Positions 7,632 to 16,497 are shown, counted from the first letter of the stretch. The stretch is 52,756 nt of DNA from Candidatus Flemingiibacterium merdigallinarum (GCA_904386005.1 CAJFKR010000006.1:1-52756); one strand, 5' to 3'. The notes: generated from the sequence alone by a model not told the origin. A program made the numbers and translations.

Positions 7632-8636
7632 ATGGATACACGCAAATGGTTCGCGGACGCGAAATACGGCATGATGGCTCACTTCGGACTTTATTCGCTG
7701 CTCGGGGGCGAGTGGCGCGGCGAACGTGTCAGGACCTACGCCGAGTGGGTGCAGGCGAGCTGCGCGATACCGAACAATGAATACGAGGAGCTCGCGCGAA
7801 TATTCAATCCGATATACTTTAACGCCGACGAGTGGATAAGGCTTGCGCGCGACGCGGGAATGAAGTATTTCGTTCTCACCGCGAAGCACCACGACGGCTT
7901 CGCGCTCTATCACTCAAAGGCAGACCGCTTCAACGTCGTCGACGCGACGCCGTTCGGACGGGATATCGTCTACGAGCTGGCCGACGCCTGCGTGAAATAC
8001 GGTCTGAAGCTCGGGCTCTACTATTCGCAGGAGCTCGACTGGCATCATCCGCACGGGGGCGGATATACTAATCTGGCCCCCTGTGCCGGAGTGTCATGGG
8101 ACAACAGCTGGGATTACCCCGACCGGACAAAAAAGAACTTCGATATCTGCTTCGAGGAGAAGATAAAGCCGCAGGTGACCGAGCTTCTTACGAGCTACGG
8201 CGAGCTTTTGCTCGTCTGGTTCGACGTGCCGCACACGATAAGCCCCGAGCAGAGTCTCGAGCTGAACCGGCTTGTCAAGCACTATCAGCCGGACTGTCTC
8301 ATCAACTCGCGCATCGGCAACGGCGCGTATGATTATGTGTCGCTCAATGACAACGAGATCCCGTCGACTCCGCCGCCCGAGGTGATCGAGACCGGAGATC
8401 CGAACGCGCTCGGCGGATACAAGTATTCACCCTATGGGCTCTACGAAATTCCGGCGACGTTGAACGACTCTTGGGGCTTCAAGTATTACGACCAGAACTG
8501 GAAGTCGCCCGAGCGAATCCGCGCACAGCGTGAGAAGCTGAACGGGTATGGGATCAACTATCTCTTAAACGTAGGACCGGACGGACTTGGCAGGATTCCG
8601 TCATTCTCGAAAGAGATACTGCTCGCGGCGAAGTGA
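7632..8636 (+). CDS. Alpha-L-fucosidase, glycoside hydrolase family 29
   Basis: A 334-residue GH29 catalytic barrel that would release alpha-L-fucose from glycans. Family motifs in order: WFADAKYGMMAHFG (6-19), TAKHHDGFALYHS (83-95), the nucleophile Asp198 in LLLVWFDVP, and NYLLNVGPDGLG near 310. No signal peptide, so cytoplasmic. It ends just after the barrel and lacks the C-terminal beta-sandwich of many GH29 enzymes. The stop codon coincides with the point where the convergent AraC-type gene loses homology, so the last residues may have been trimmed by a deletion. AAAGGAGA precedes the ATG. With GH95 decayed, it is the only apparently intact fucosidase here. Confidence 0.92.
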   Translation: MDTRKWFADAKYGMMAHFGLYSLLGGEWRGERVRTYAEWVQASCAIPNNEYEELARIFNPIYFNADEWIRLARDAGMKYFVLTAKHHDGFALYHSKADRFNVVDATPFGRDIVYELADACVKYGLKLGLYYSQELDWHHPHGGGYTNLAPCAGVSWDNSWDYPDRTKKNFDICFEEKIKPQVTELLTSYGELLLVWFDVPHTISPEQSLELNRLVKHYQPDCLINSRIGNGAYDYVSLNDNEIPSTPPPEVIETGDPNALGGYKYSPYGLYEIPATLNDSWGFKYYDQNWKSPERIRAQREKLNGYGINYLLNVGPDGLGRIPSFSKEILLAAK

Positions 8637-8637
8637 T

Positions 8638-9244
8638 AACGGCAGAGCTGCGCGTGGCTGAAGTTCGACAGCCGCAGAAACGCCGGCATACCCTCGGCGG
8701 CGGCGTCAAGCTCGTTCATCGACTCGAGTGCCTGAAGGAATGTTTCGTTTGGCTCGTTCGCGGTACTAATGTCTCTGCCACAGCGTAGCGACAGCGCTGA
8801 CATGAACTGACCTATCAGCAAGCGCACGAGCCGCGGATTATCGCTCTGCTCGGTCGCGAGCGCTCGCTCGCCCGCGCGCCAGCATGAAAGCAGCTCGGAA
8901 ACAGTTAATGAAAACAATGGAGGCTCGGTCAACTCGTCTATTCCGTCAAGCATATACGCGCGAAAAAAAGCATCGGCAATCGAACGAAAAAATGAAACTG
9001 AAAGCAGGCTGGTATCGCGTTCCTGCGATAAAAAGCAGTGTGTGTCGCCCGGGCGCAGCAATCTTACCTCGCCTTGACGCTGTTTCGATGCGTTGCCGTT
9101 GATAGAGTGTACACAGCTCCCCGACAGCACGCAGATAAGCTCGTAATAATTGTGGTAATGCTCGGTTTCCATAAGCTTGCGACCGAGTGTCAGCTGAAAA
9201 TATAGTCCATTCTGCTCGAAATTGTCGAAATCCTGCGCCGGCAT
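8638..9244 (-). pseudogene. AraC-family regulator truncated inside its DNA-binding domain
   Basis: The N-terminal part looks like an AraC-type cupin sensor (METEHYHNYYELICVLSG, then LLRPGDTHCFLSQ). Near the end, AFLRLSNFSHAQLCR matches the first helices of an AraC HTH domain. Homology then stops at about 8640 and the frame continues into the antisense of the GH29 gene. The second HTH and its recognition helix are missing, so it cannot bind DNA normally. GGAGG lies upstream but is 16 bases from the ATG. The loss of its 3' half next to the GH29 stop marks a deletion or rearrangement junction. Confidence 0.75.
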
Positions 9245-9255
9245 AATATTGCCAT

Positions 9256-9432
9256 ATGAACCTCCGAGAAGCTTTACGTAGTTTTATAATAGACGGTTTG
9301 TTTAAAGGTAACGGGCAGATAAACGACAGAAAGCAGATATACGGCATATTGCTCGGCACTGCCGCGCTGATGCTCGCTTCCGGTACGGTCGACGGAATAG
9401 CAGAGCTGATATCTGACGCGAGAGCTTTGTAA
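9256..9432 (+). CDS. Small open frame of unknown identity, possibly a C-terminal gene remnant
   Basis: A 58-codon frame encoding a short charged start, then a hydrophobic stretch (IYGILLGTAALMLASG) and the ending ISDARAL. I do not recognise it. There is no clear ribosome binding site for its ATG. It is followed by AGGAGTG and an ATG at 9442 opening only 17 codons, which looks like the end of one gene and the start of the next in a lost operon. It could equally be non-coding. Confidence 0.25.
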   Translation: MNLREALRSFIIDGLFKGNGQINDRKQIYGILLGTAALMLASGTVDGIAELISDARAL

Positions 9433-9640
9433 AAATAGGAGTGATGCAGAAATCTATATTAAAGATTGACGACCCCGGCAAGTCGGAATCGTATTAAAGT
9501 CCTCAGAGCGAATTGACTTCGGTTTTATCAATTGCTTGATTCCCAAAATTGAATATTGTCATAGTTTCATTTGTATTTCCGCCATTTAACCTGCGAATGT
9601 CCTTGTCATATTACTGTCGTAAAACTAACCCCACAGGGGA

Positions 9641-9719
9641 GAAAGGAAGCTTTTGCGCCGTCATGCCGTGTGAGTTAAAAGCATAGCTGGGCTGATTGCC
9701 GCAAAAGCAATGATAATCA
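9641..9719 (+). promoter_or_regulatory. Leader of the solute-binding protein gene: displaced Shine-Dalgarno and 9-bp stem
   Basis: GAAAGGA (9641-9647) lies 72 bases from the ATG at 9720, and no other ribosome binding site is near that start. GCTTTTGCG (9649-9657) is perfectly complementary to CGCAAAAGC (9700-9708), so folding would bring the Shine-Dalgarno to within about 12 bases of the ATG. The loop holds short frames beginning at TTG 9653 and ATG 9663. The stretch 9433-9640 shows no gene and no convincing promoter. Confidence 0.45.
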
Positions 9720-11192
9720 ATGAAACGCACACGAATCTTGTCCTGCCTGCTTATCGCATTGCTGCTTCTAACGAATTCCTGCGCGTCCCAATCCGAACCG
9801 ACTGAAAGTCAAGACAGCAGCTCCGACACCACCGCGGTCACAGAAGACAGCCTGTCGCTTGAGGATGAGCGGCAGCTTGTAGACGATGGTCTGCCCGAGC
9901 GCGATTACAACGGCGCGGAATTCACGATAACCGTAAACGACTTCGATCAGACGCTTTTCTTCTCCGAGGAGCTGACCGGCGACCTCCTGTCTGACATAAT
10001 TTATGAGCGCAACCGCGCCGTTGAGGAGCGCTTCAACGTCAAGTTTAATTTCTTCGTCGAGACTTATGGCAATCTAAACGGAATTGTCACAAACTCGGTG
10101 CTCGCCGGCGACGACGAATACCAGCTGCTTACACAGCATATGCTTCAAGCTGATTCATGGGTGCTGTCGGAGATATTGCTCAATTGGTATGATATCCCGT
10201 ATGTGGATTTTGAGAAACCCTGGTGGGGTGAGAGCAATATCAACGATCTGACCTATCATGGAGCGGCATTTCTCGCACTCGGCGATTTTTCTCTGTCGAC
10301 AATTGGCAGAACCTATTCGATTTATTTTGACAAGGTGCAGGCAGAAGCCTATCAGCTGCCCGATTTATACGAGCTGGTCTATGACGGCGGATGGACTATA
10401 GATAAGCTGTCCGAATTTTCGAAGGATGTATATACCGACCTCAACAACAACGGCACACGCGATTTCGAGGACTTCTACGGTTATTCGACGTCAGTCGCGA
10501 GCAACATCGGCGCCTACCTCTGGGCGTTCGGCGAGAAGATAATCGAGGACGGCGAGCTCGTGCTCGACGTCGGCAAGACTACCGATATTATCGAAAAGCT
10601 GATCGAGGTGACGCAGGTCAATCCGGGCACATTCTACGACCCTGATTATAAAAACGCCGAAGGCAATCTGCATTACGCCGGCATTGAAAAGCTCGCAGCC
10701 GGCACTACTATGTTTGCTTCATCGCTGATATCATACGGCATCACCTATATGCGCGACGCACAGAATGATTACGGAATCATACCATATCCGAAATGGGATG
10801 AAGCGCAGGAGGACTATATTACAATAGTCGACGGCGGCTGTCCCGCGATCTGCGTGCCGAAGAGCGTCGCCGACCCCGAGATGTCGGGTATCATCGCCGA
10901 AGCCCTCTGCGCCGAGACCTATAAGAACGTCATACCCGATTATTATGGTCTCGTGCTCAAGGAAAAGGGCGTGCGCGACGAGGAGTCGTTCGAAATGATC
11001 GACTTCATCATCTCCAAGCGAGTCTATGATTTCGGCTATATCTACGACAACTGGAAAGGCTTCGGCTTCACCCTCGAAGCCCTGGTCAAGGAGGGCAACG
11101 CGAACTTCGCGTCCTACTACGCGTCAAACGAGTCGGCGAAAATGGCTGAATACGACAAGATGTTCGCGGTGTTCGAAAACTACGGAAAATAA
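9720..11192 (+). CDS. Extracellular solute-binding lipoprotein of a carbohydrate ABC transporter
   Basis: A 490-residue secreted lipoprotein. The signal peptide ends in LLLLTNSC, making Cys21 the lipidation site, followed by a Ser/Thr/Glu/Asp-rich linker. The body resembles family 1 (UgpB-like) solute-binding proteins, with IIYERNRAVEERFNVKFNF early and YGIIPYPKWDEAQEDY late. A loop DLNNNGTRDFED near residue 240 looks like an EF-hand/dockerin-type calcium site. No permease or ATPase genes adjoin it, so it must use a transporter elsewhere. It sits 21 bases before the six-hairpin glycosidase, suggesting that it captures that enzyme's oligosaccharide substrate. Confidence 0.85.
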   Translation: MKRTRILSCLLIALLLLTNSCASQSEPTESQDSSSDTTAVTEDSLSLEDERQLVDDGLPERDYNGAEFTITVNDFDQTLFFSEELTGDLLSDIIYERNRAVEERFNVKFNFFVETYGNLNGIVTNSVLAGDDEYQLLTQHMLQADSWVLSEILLNWYDIPYVDFEKPWWGESNINDLTYHGAAFLALGDFSLSTIGRTYSIYFDKVQAEAYQLPDLYELVYDGGWTIDKLSEFSKDVYTDLNNNGTRDFEDFYGYSTSVASNIGAYLWAFGEKIIEDGELVLDVGKTTDIIEKLIEVTQVNPGTFYDPDYKNAEGNLHYAGIEKLAAGTTMFASSLISYGITYMRDAQNDYGIIPYPKWDEAQEDYITIVDGGCPAICVPKSVADPEMSGIIAEALCAETYKNVIPDYYGLVLKEKGVRDEESFEMIDFIISKRVYDFGYIYDNWKGFGFTLEALVKEGNANFASYYASNESAKMAEYDKMFAVFENYGK

Positions 11193-11213
11193 TGAGAAAG
11201 GAATTATCTTGAC

Positions 11214-12833
11214 ATGCTAGAATTTGAGCACAAACTGCCCGCAATGAACATAGACGGCAGAAAGAATGGCACGTATAATAATACCGAGCTCGCGATACCG
11301 GGAGTGCTGACTACGCTCGATTACCGGCTCGGCGAGTTTCTGCATAAGCTGCGCGTCAATATATACGAGGGACGCGCGATGGTGTTCATTGACGGACGGT
11401 ATATGATGGTCAATAAGAACTGGATACGCGACCATGTCCATATAATGAAAGCTATGAAGCACTTCGAGTACGAGCTGCGCAATTTTCTCGACTTCATAAT
11501 CGAGACGCAGCGCGCGGACGGGCAGTATTATGAGCTGATAAAGCAGCTCGACGACGGGCATTGGAAAATGGTGGATGAGGATTGCCGCGTCATATACCCC
11601 GACGATAACCTCGCGCTTGTACGGCTCGAGCTCGAAGCCGACATTGAATACCTCGTCGTCGAGGGCGCGATGCAGTATTACCAGACAACCGGCGACGACG
11701 AGTGGCTGCGCCGCGTGCTGCCAAAGCTCGAAGCCGGAATCAATTACGCTACAAGCGACGCGAAGCGCTTTGATAAAAACCTCGGACTGTGTATACGCCC
11801 GTATACAATAGACACCTGGGATTTCACCTTTGATCCCGCAAGCGGACTTGACCGCAGGATACACGAAAACGAGCCTATGTGCGCAATGCACGGCGACAAT
11901 ACCGGCGTATGGCAGGCGATGCGGCAGTTATCATGGTTCTGCCGCAGGCTGGGTTATAATGAGCGCGCGGACGAATGGGATAAGCGCGCGGCGGTACTCC
12001 GTGAGAATATCTTCAAATACTTGTGGAACGGCCGCTTCTTTGTACATCAGCTCTGTGTCGGTCACGACGGCATCGACAGGCTCGAGGCTGAACGCCTGTC
12101 ATTGTCGAACTCGTATGACATCAACCGCGGCATCACCGACCTTGAAAAATCCCGCTCGATAATCGCCGAATATATGAGACGGCGCGAAACAACCAAATAT
12201 TTTGCCGAGTGGTTCACTATTGACCCGCCATACGAGAAATTCAACAAATATACGCAAGGCGAATATGTGAACGGCGCAATCTCGCCGTTCACCGCGGGCG
12301 AGCTCGCGAAAGCCGCGTTTAAAAGCGGCTTCGAACATTACGGCTGGGACATCATTTCACGCTTTATCGAGCTTGTTGAGCGCGACGGCGACGTGTATTT
12401 CCTCTATTATCCCGACTCGAAGCCGCAGCCGCAGGGCGGTCCGAGCGCGTGGGGCGCCGCCGCGCTTATCAGCGCGGTTGACGAGGGTCTCGCCGGAGTC
12501 GAGGACATAGACGTCTGCTACCGCAGAATCCGCTTCTCGCCGCGCTTTCCGGTCACTCCGTACACCGAGCTGCGTTATTTCACTGGATACGAGCTGTCAG
12601 GCAGCATAGTTGACATCAGATATATTTTGACTGACGAGGGTATGCGCTACGATATCAGCTCGCCCGCGTATGAAATCGCCGCGCACCTGCTGCTGCCGGA
12701 CGGCAGGAGCTGCAGCCGCGTGTGCGTGAACGGCAGGGAAGTTGAGTTCAGCTGTAGCAAGGTCGCGGATTCTATGTATGCCGATTTTGATATCACCACT
12801 GACCGCAGAGTGAGTATCGAGGTTTATTTCTGA
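11214..12833 (+). CDS. Six-hairpin (alpha/alpha)6-barrel glycosidase, family unresolved
   Basis: A 539-residue protein without a signal peptide. Features of (alpha/alpha)6 glycosidases are KNWIRDHVHIMKAMK near 65, YPDDNLALVRLELEADIEYL near 130, IRPYTIDTWDFTF near 200, and GPSAWGAAALISAVDEGLAG near 410. The last 100 residues look like a C-terminal beta-domain. It is reminiscent of GH78/GH63/GH116-type barrels, but I cannot assign one family. Probable catalytic carboxylates are in RDH and in the DTWDF region; this is inference. It is cotranscribed with the preceding binding protein (21-base gap, GAGAAAGGA upstream) and likely degrades the imported sugar in the cytoplasm. Confidence 0.7.
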   Translation: MLEFEHKLPAMNIDGRKNGTYNNTELAIPGVLTTLDYRLGEFLHKLRVNIYEGRAMVFIDGRYMMVNKNWIRDHVHIMKAMKHFEYELRNFLDFIIETQRADGQYYELIKQLDDGHWKMVDEDCRVIYPDDNLALVRLELEADIEYLVVEGAMQYYQTTGDDEWLRRVLPKLEAGINYATSDAKRFDKNLGLCIRPYTIDTWDFTFDPASGLDRRIHENEPMCAMHGDNTGVWQAMRQLSWFCRRLGYNERADEWDKRAAVLRENIFKYLWNGRFFVHQLCVGHDGIDRLEAERLSLSNSYDINRGITDLEKSRSIIAEYMRRRETTKYFAEWFTIDPPYEKFNKYTQGEYVNGAISPFTAGELAKAAFKSGFEHYGWDIISRFIELVERDGDVYFLYYPDSKPQPQGGPSAWGAAALISAVDEGLAGVEDIDVCYRRIRFSPRFPVTPYTELRYFTGYELSGSIVDIRYILTDEGMRYDISSPAYEIAAHLLLPDGRSCSRVCVNGREVEFSCSKVADSMYADFDITTDRRVSIEVYF

Positions 12834-12835
12834 CG

Positions 12836-12859
12836 TAGTGTCTGATATATCAGACACTA
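12836..12859. repeat. Perfect 24-bp palindrome after the glycosidase gene
   Basis: Starts three bases after the stop codon. Its central 12 bases, CTGATATATCAG, recur in a palindrome at 28738-28753. It may be an mRNA 3' stem or a protein-binding site. Confidence 0.6.
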
Positions 12860-12888
12860 CTGCGTCCGCAATATCAGACGCTATTCAT

Positions 12889-12916
12889 CCGCCGCACGGA
12901 AATGTCCGTGCGGCGG
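12889..12916 (+). terminator. Intrinsic terminator of the binding protein/glycosidase operon
   Basis: A 12-bp stem (CCGCCGCACGGA with its complement, 4-base loop) followed by TATTTAT. It ends the operon before the sulfatase promoter. Confidence 0.75.
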
Positions 12917-12937
12917 TATTTATCTGTCGAATATAGC

Positions 12938-12966
12938 TTGACAAATTGATGTGGATATGGTAAGAT
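12938..12966 (+). promoter_or_regulatory. Promoter of the sulfatase gene
   Basis: TTGACA (12938-12943), 17-bp spacer, TAAGAT (12961-12966). No CAC-N5-GTG operator is present. Confidence 0.7.
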
Positions 12967-13056
12967 TGAAATATCTTGAATCTGCCGCGCGGTCGAATGC
13001 CTTTGCCCGCGGCTTCACATTGAATAAAACCCGCAGAAAATAAAGGAGCTGATACC

Positions 13057-14523
13057 ATGCCAAACGAAAAGCCTAACGTCATTATCATGTATGCCGACGA
13101 CCTTGGATACGGCGACCTCGGGTGCTACGGCGCCTGTGAAATTCCCACGCCGAATATCGACCGGCTCGCCGAAAACGGCGTACGCTTCTTCAACTGCCAC
13201 TCGCCGGCCGCGACCTGCACGCCCGCGAGGTACAGCATGATGACCGGACGATACCCGTTCCGTAATTCGGACGCGAAGATTCTCCCGGGCGACGCCTGCA
13301 ACCTCATCCCCGAAGATATGAATACCTTGCCGAAGGTGTTCAGAAGCGCGGGCTACGCGACCGGTCTGGTCGGCAAATGGCATATCGGTCTCGGTCGCGG
13401 CAGAATCGACTGGAATCAGGAAATCGAAAACACCCCGCGTGAAACCGGCTTTGACTACACCTTTATCTTTCCGGCGACCGCAGACCGCGTACCTTGTGTC
13501 TATGTCGAGAATGGAAGGGTCGTCAATCTCGACCCGAATGACCCGATTGAGGTCTCATACGCGGCTGAATGTCCGTATGACGACATCCCAACCTACCACA
13601 AAAACCCAGAGCTGCTCAAGCTGAAATCGAGCCACGGTCACGACTTCAGTATCGTCAACGGCGTCGGTCGGATCGGATATATGCGCGGCGGAGCTGCCGC
13701 GCTCTGGCGCGACGAGGAGCTCGCCGAGACCTTCTCCGAGCGCGCGAAGTCGTTCGTCGAGGCGCACCGCGACGAACCCTTCTTCCTCTATTACGCGCTG
13801 CATCAGCCGCACGTTCCGCGCCTGCCGAGTCCGCGATTTGCCGGCGTGACCAAGCTCGGACCGCGCGGCGATGTGATCGCTGAAATGGACTGGTGCGTCG
13901 GCGAGCTGATGAACAAGCTCGAGGAGCTTGGTCTTGCTGAAAATACGATAGTTATCTTCTCAACCGACAACGGACCGGTGCTCGACGACGGTTACGACGA
14001 CCGCGCGGTCGAGCTGTGCGGCGCGCACAAGCCCGCGGGAGTACTGCGCGGCGGCAAATACAGTATGTTCGAGGGCGGTACGCGTGTGCCAATGATACTG
14101 TCTTGGCTCGGCAAGGTCAGACGGACTGACAGCGACGCGCTCGTCTGCCATGTCGACTTCATGGCGTCGTTCGCCGCGATGCTCGGGGTTCCGCTCGGTG
14201 AGGACGACGCCCCCGACAGCGAGAATCTGCTGTCCGCGCTGTTTGGCGACGACCCGGTCGGTCGCGACTGGCTCGTAACACAGGGCGGCGCGAACGGCTC
14301 GGTGCTCTGTCATGAGCGCTGGGCATATCTTGCCCCGAACAATGGTCCGGCGTACAATAAACATACCGATACCGAGCTTGGCAACTCGAAGTCGGAGCAG
14401 CTGTATAATCTGCTCTATGATATCAGCCAGCAACAAAATCTTGCCGATACCTACCCCGAGGTGCTTGACCTTATGCGCCGCCGTCTTGATTATATACTGC
14501 ACAGCGAACGAACTCGAAAATAA
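13057..14523 (+). CDS. Sulfatase (formylglycine-dependent, arylsulfatase type)
   Basis: A 488-residue type I sulfatase that would remove sulfate esters from glycans such as mucin or glycosaminoglycans. The signature CTPAR starts at Cys54, the residue converted to formylglycine. Metal ligands include Asp14/Asp15 in MYADDLGYGD and the later FSTDNGP motif; GKWHIGLG near 105-112 is also typical. No signal peptide is present, so it is probably cytoplasmic. The Cys-type active site would need a maturase (anSME or FGE), which is not in this window. AAAGGAG precedes the ATG. It is a single transcription unit with its own promoter and terminator. Confidence 0.93.
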   Translation: MPNEKPNVIIMYADDLGYGDLGCYGACEIPTPNIDRLAENGVRFFNCHSPAATCTPARYSMMTGRYPFRNSDAKILPGDACNLIPEDMNTLPKVFRSAGYATGLVGKWHIGLGRGRIDWNQEIENTPRETGFDYTFIFPATADRVPCVYVENGRVVNLDPNDPIEVSYAAECPYDDIPTYHKNPELLKLKSSHGHDFSIVNGVGRIGYMRGGAAALWRDEELAETFSERAKSFVEAHRDEPFFLYYALHQPHVPRLPSPRFAGVTKLGPRGDVIAEMDWCVGELMNKLEELGLAENTIVIFSTDNGPVLDDGYDDRAVELCGAHKPAGVLRGGKYSMFEGGTRVPMILSWLGKVRRTDSDALVCHVDFMASFAAMLGVPLGEDDAPDSENLLSALFGDDPVGRDWLVTQGGANGSVLCHERWAYLAPNNGPAYNKHTDTELGNSKSEQLYNLLYDISQQQNLADTYPEVLDLMRRRLDYILHSERTRK

Positions 14524-14530
14524 AACGCAC

Positions 14531-14571
14531 TCCCCAAAGCCGACAAGCCACCATCAGAACGGCTTTGGGGA
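14531..14571. terminator. Bidirectional intrinsic terminator
   Basis: A perfect 12-bp stem (TCCCCAAAGCCG 14531-14542 and its complement 14560-14571) followed by ATTTTATAT. It serves the sulfatase and possibly the convergent XRE gene. Confidence 0.85.
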
Positions 14572-14587
14572 ATTTTATATATGTTTG

Positions 14588-14821
14588 TTAATCGTCAAAC
14601 ATCAGGAATTTATACGCCGGAACGTCAAGAACTATCGCGATGTCGAACAGCGTGTCGAGTGACACGGCTTTGATTATGTTCGGCGCTTCGATGTGACCGA
14701 TATAAGCCGGCGTTTTTTTGATTCTTTCGGCGAGCTGCTCCTGCGTCAACCCCCTCAGCTTGCGGTAATACGCAATTTTCAACCCGATTTGCATATATTC
14801 GGATTCATAAACTGGATTCAT
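14588..14821 (-). CDS. Small XRE-family helix-turn-helix regulator
   Basis: A 77-residue Cro/CI-type DNA-binding protein that consists only of the HTH domain. KIAYYRKLRGLTQEQLAERI and TPAYIGHIE are the two core helices, and the C-terminal part is LDTLFDIAIVLDVPAYKFL. The normal SR/SKxE contact region is changed to TPAYIGHIEAP. CGAGGTGG lies upstream of the ATG. It is divergent from the WYL regulator gene. Its target is not evident. Confidence 0.85.
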   Translation of the reverse strand: MNPVYESEYMQIGLKIAYYRKLRGLTQEQLAERIKKTPAYIGHIEAPNIIKAVSLDTLFDIAIVLDVPAYKFLMFDD

Positions 14822-15021
14822 TATGCCACCTCGTTATTTCATATATATAATGATAGTATAATAATCTGGCTATTCACATGAACTATACCATAGTATATTA
14901 TATCTGTTAGTTATAATATCTGTTTTGCGGGTGACTATCACGCCAAATATTGCATTTTTATATAATTATTATAGCAATATACATTATTATAACCAAAGTG
15001 ACAGTATGTGTCTATGGCAAA

Positions 15022-15030
15022 TGGTATAAT
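15022..15030 (+). promoter_or_regulatory. Extended -10 promoter of the WYL regulator
   Basis: TGG-TATAAT (15022-15030) is a good extended -10 in an AT-rich region; the -35 is poor. It lies 40 bases before the start codon. Confidence 0.5.
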
Positions 15031-15069
15031 GTAATTGGGAAAATAACCAATAATCTACTATGACAGCAA

Positions 15070-16044
15070 ATGGGGGAGATCAATATTAAAAAGTCAAAAT
15101 ATGACCGGATTTTATCGATTTATACCGAACTCAGCGCGGGCGAGTTGATTAATAAGAGTGAAACCGCGATCCGATTCGGGGTAAACGAGCGAACAATTCA
15201 GCGAGACATCGACGACTTGCGCGCTTTTTTTGGCGACAATACGTTCAACATCGGCTCGGGTAGAATCGTCATTTACGACCGCACGGCAGGCGGCTACCGT
15301 CTTAACGAAAATAACGATACGATGCTGACAAATGGTGAGATACTGGTAATATGCAAGATACTTCTTGAGAGTCGCTCGCTGATTTCCGATGAAATGCTGC
15401 CTATTATAAACAAGCTGACAGCATATGGACTGACCGAACGGAATATCAAACGTGTGCGCGAGCTTCTGAAAGCATCGAAATTCAACTATCACGAACCTGA
15501 CCACAAGACTCGGCTGGTCGACGGTATCTGGGAATTGGGGCGCGCGATACGCGAGCGGCGGTTGATTGAAATATGCTACCAGCGATTGCGAGGCGAGCTT
15601 CAAGTGACGCGCAGGCTTAAACCGGTCGGCATTATAACCTTTGGCATATATTTCTACCTGACCGCGTATATCGACGGCTGTGAAAGCGATGCCGAAGAAC
15701 ATTTTCCTACAATATACCGAATCGACCGCATCAAGTCGTTGAAGATCACTGACGACCGCTTCTTCATACCTTATGAATCGCAGTTTGACGAGGCTGCGTT
15801 TCGTGAATATATGCGGAATATGCACATCGGAGACCGCTGTGACGTGCGAATATTGTATTGGGGAGATAAGATAGAATATCTGCTTGATTCAATCCCGACA
15901 CTGGTAATCGAGGAGGAGACTGACAAGGGATATACACTGTATATCGATGGCTTTCGAAATGGAATTGAATACTGGCTGCGCCGTATCGGTGATATGGGGA
16001 GCATATTAACTGAAATACAGCCGATACAGCGGAACTTTTTATAA
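15070..16044 (+). CDS. WYL-domain transcriptional regulator with N-terminal DeoR-like HTH
   Basis: A 324-residue regulator. Residues about 8-55 form a winged helix (RILSIYTELSAGELINKSET, then FGVNERTIQRDIDDLRAFF), the standard beginning of clostridial WYL proteins. The middle and C-terminus carry the WYL ligand domain (RRLIEICYQRLRGE, GIYFYLTAYIDG, IYRIDRIKSLKITD) and a WCX-like tail. The ligand is unknown; nucleic acids or nucleotides are seen in other WYL proteins. No clear Shine-Dalgarno precedes the ATG, because GGGGGAGA falls just after it, so a slightly later non-ATG start is possible. The lipoprotein gene follows 69 bases later and may be cotranscribed. Confidence 0.9.
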   Translation: MGEINIKKSKYDRILSIYTELSAGELINKSETAIRFGVNERTIQRDIDDLRAFFGDNTFNIGSGRIVIYDRTAGGYRLNENNDTMLTNGEILVICKILLESRSLISDEMLPIINKLTAYGLTERNIKRVRELLKASKFNYHEPDHKTRLVDGIWELGRAIRERRLIEICYQRLRGELQVTRRLKPVGIITFGIYFYLTAYIDGCESDAEEHFPTIYRIDRIKSLKITDDRFFIPYESQFDEAAFREYMRNMHIGDRCDVRILYWGDKIEYLLDSIPTLVIEEETDKGYTLYIDGFRNGIEYWLRRIGDMGSILTEIQPIQRNFL

Positions 16045-16113
16045 TTGCCCCTCGTCATAATATATACTGACATCACAAGAATGCCGATATTATGTGAGCG
16101 GGGAGTTGAGCCG

Positions 16114-16497
16114 ATGAAATTCAGTGCAGCCATTTTTTTGACTTTGGCAACATTCATGTCACTTTTTTGTGCTTGTGGAGAAAAGGATGATATCAAAGGT
16201 ATAATCGAGGGGCAATATCTCAAAGCGGACAATGGGCAATCGCTGATTTGCGTAAATGCCGACGGTGAAAATCAAGCTTATCCCTGCGTAATGACCGCGG
16301 CTGACGACAGTGTCAGCTTTGATTCGCTTGACAACGGAGACCTGATTCGTGTAACGCACAGTGGAATATGCGAATCCTATCCGGCCAAGACGCGGGTATA
16401 TTCAATTGAGCTGATTTCTCGCGGCGAGGTTTCGGATATTGACGCGGAGCTGCTCGCAGGATTAACTGAGCTTGGGTGGCTTGACGGGGAAGATTGA
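16114..16497 (+). CDS. Small lipoprotein, YobA/DUF3221-like
   Basis: A 127-residue secreted lipoprotein. The signal peptide runs MKFSAAIFLTLATFMSLFCAC, with Cys21 as the likely lipidated residue. The mature part resembles DUF3221/YobA OB-fold lipoproteins (GQYLKADNGQSLICVN, then GDLIRVTHSGICESYPAKT and a strand VYSIELI). I chose the ATG at 16114 because CGGGGAG lies upstream and the signal peptide begins there; an earlier frame start at 16045 would place 23 non-signal residues in front. Function is unknown. Confidence 0.75.
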   Translation: MKFSAAIFLTLATFMSLFCACGEKDDIKGIIEGQYLKADNGQSLICVNADGENQAYPCVMTAADDSVSFDSLDNGDLIRVTHSGICESYPAKTRVYSIELISRGEVSDIDAELLAGLTELGWLDGED

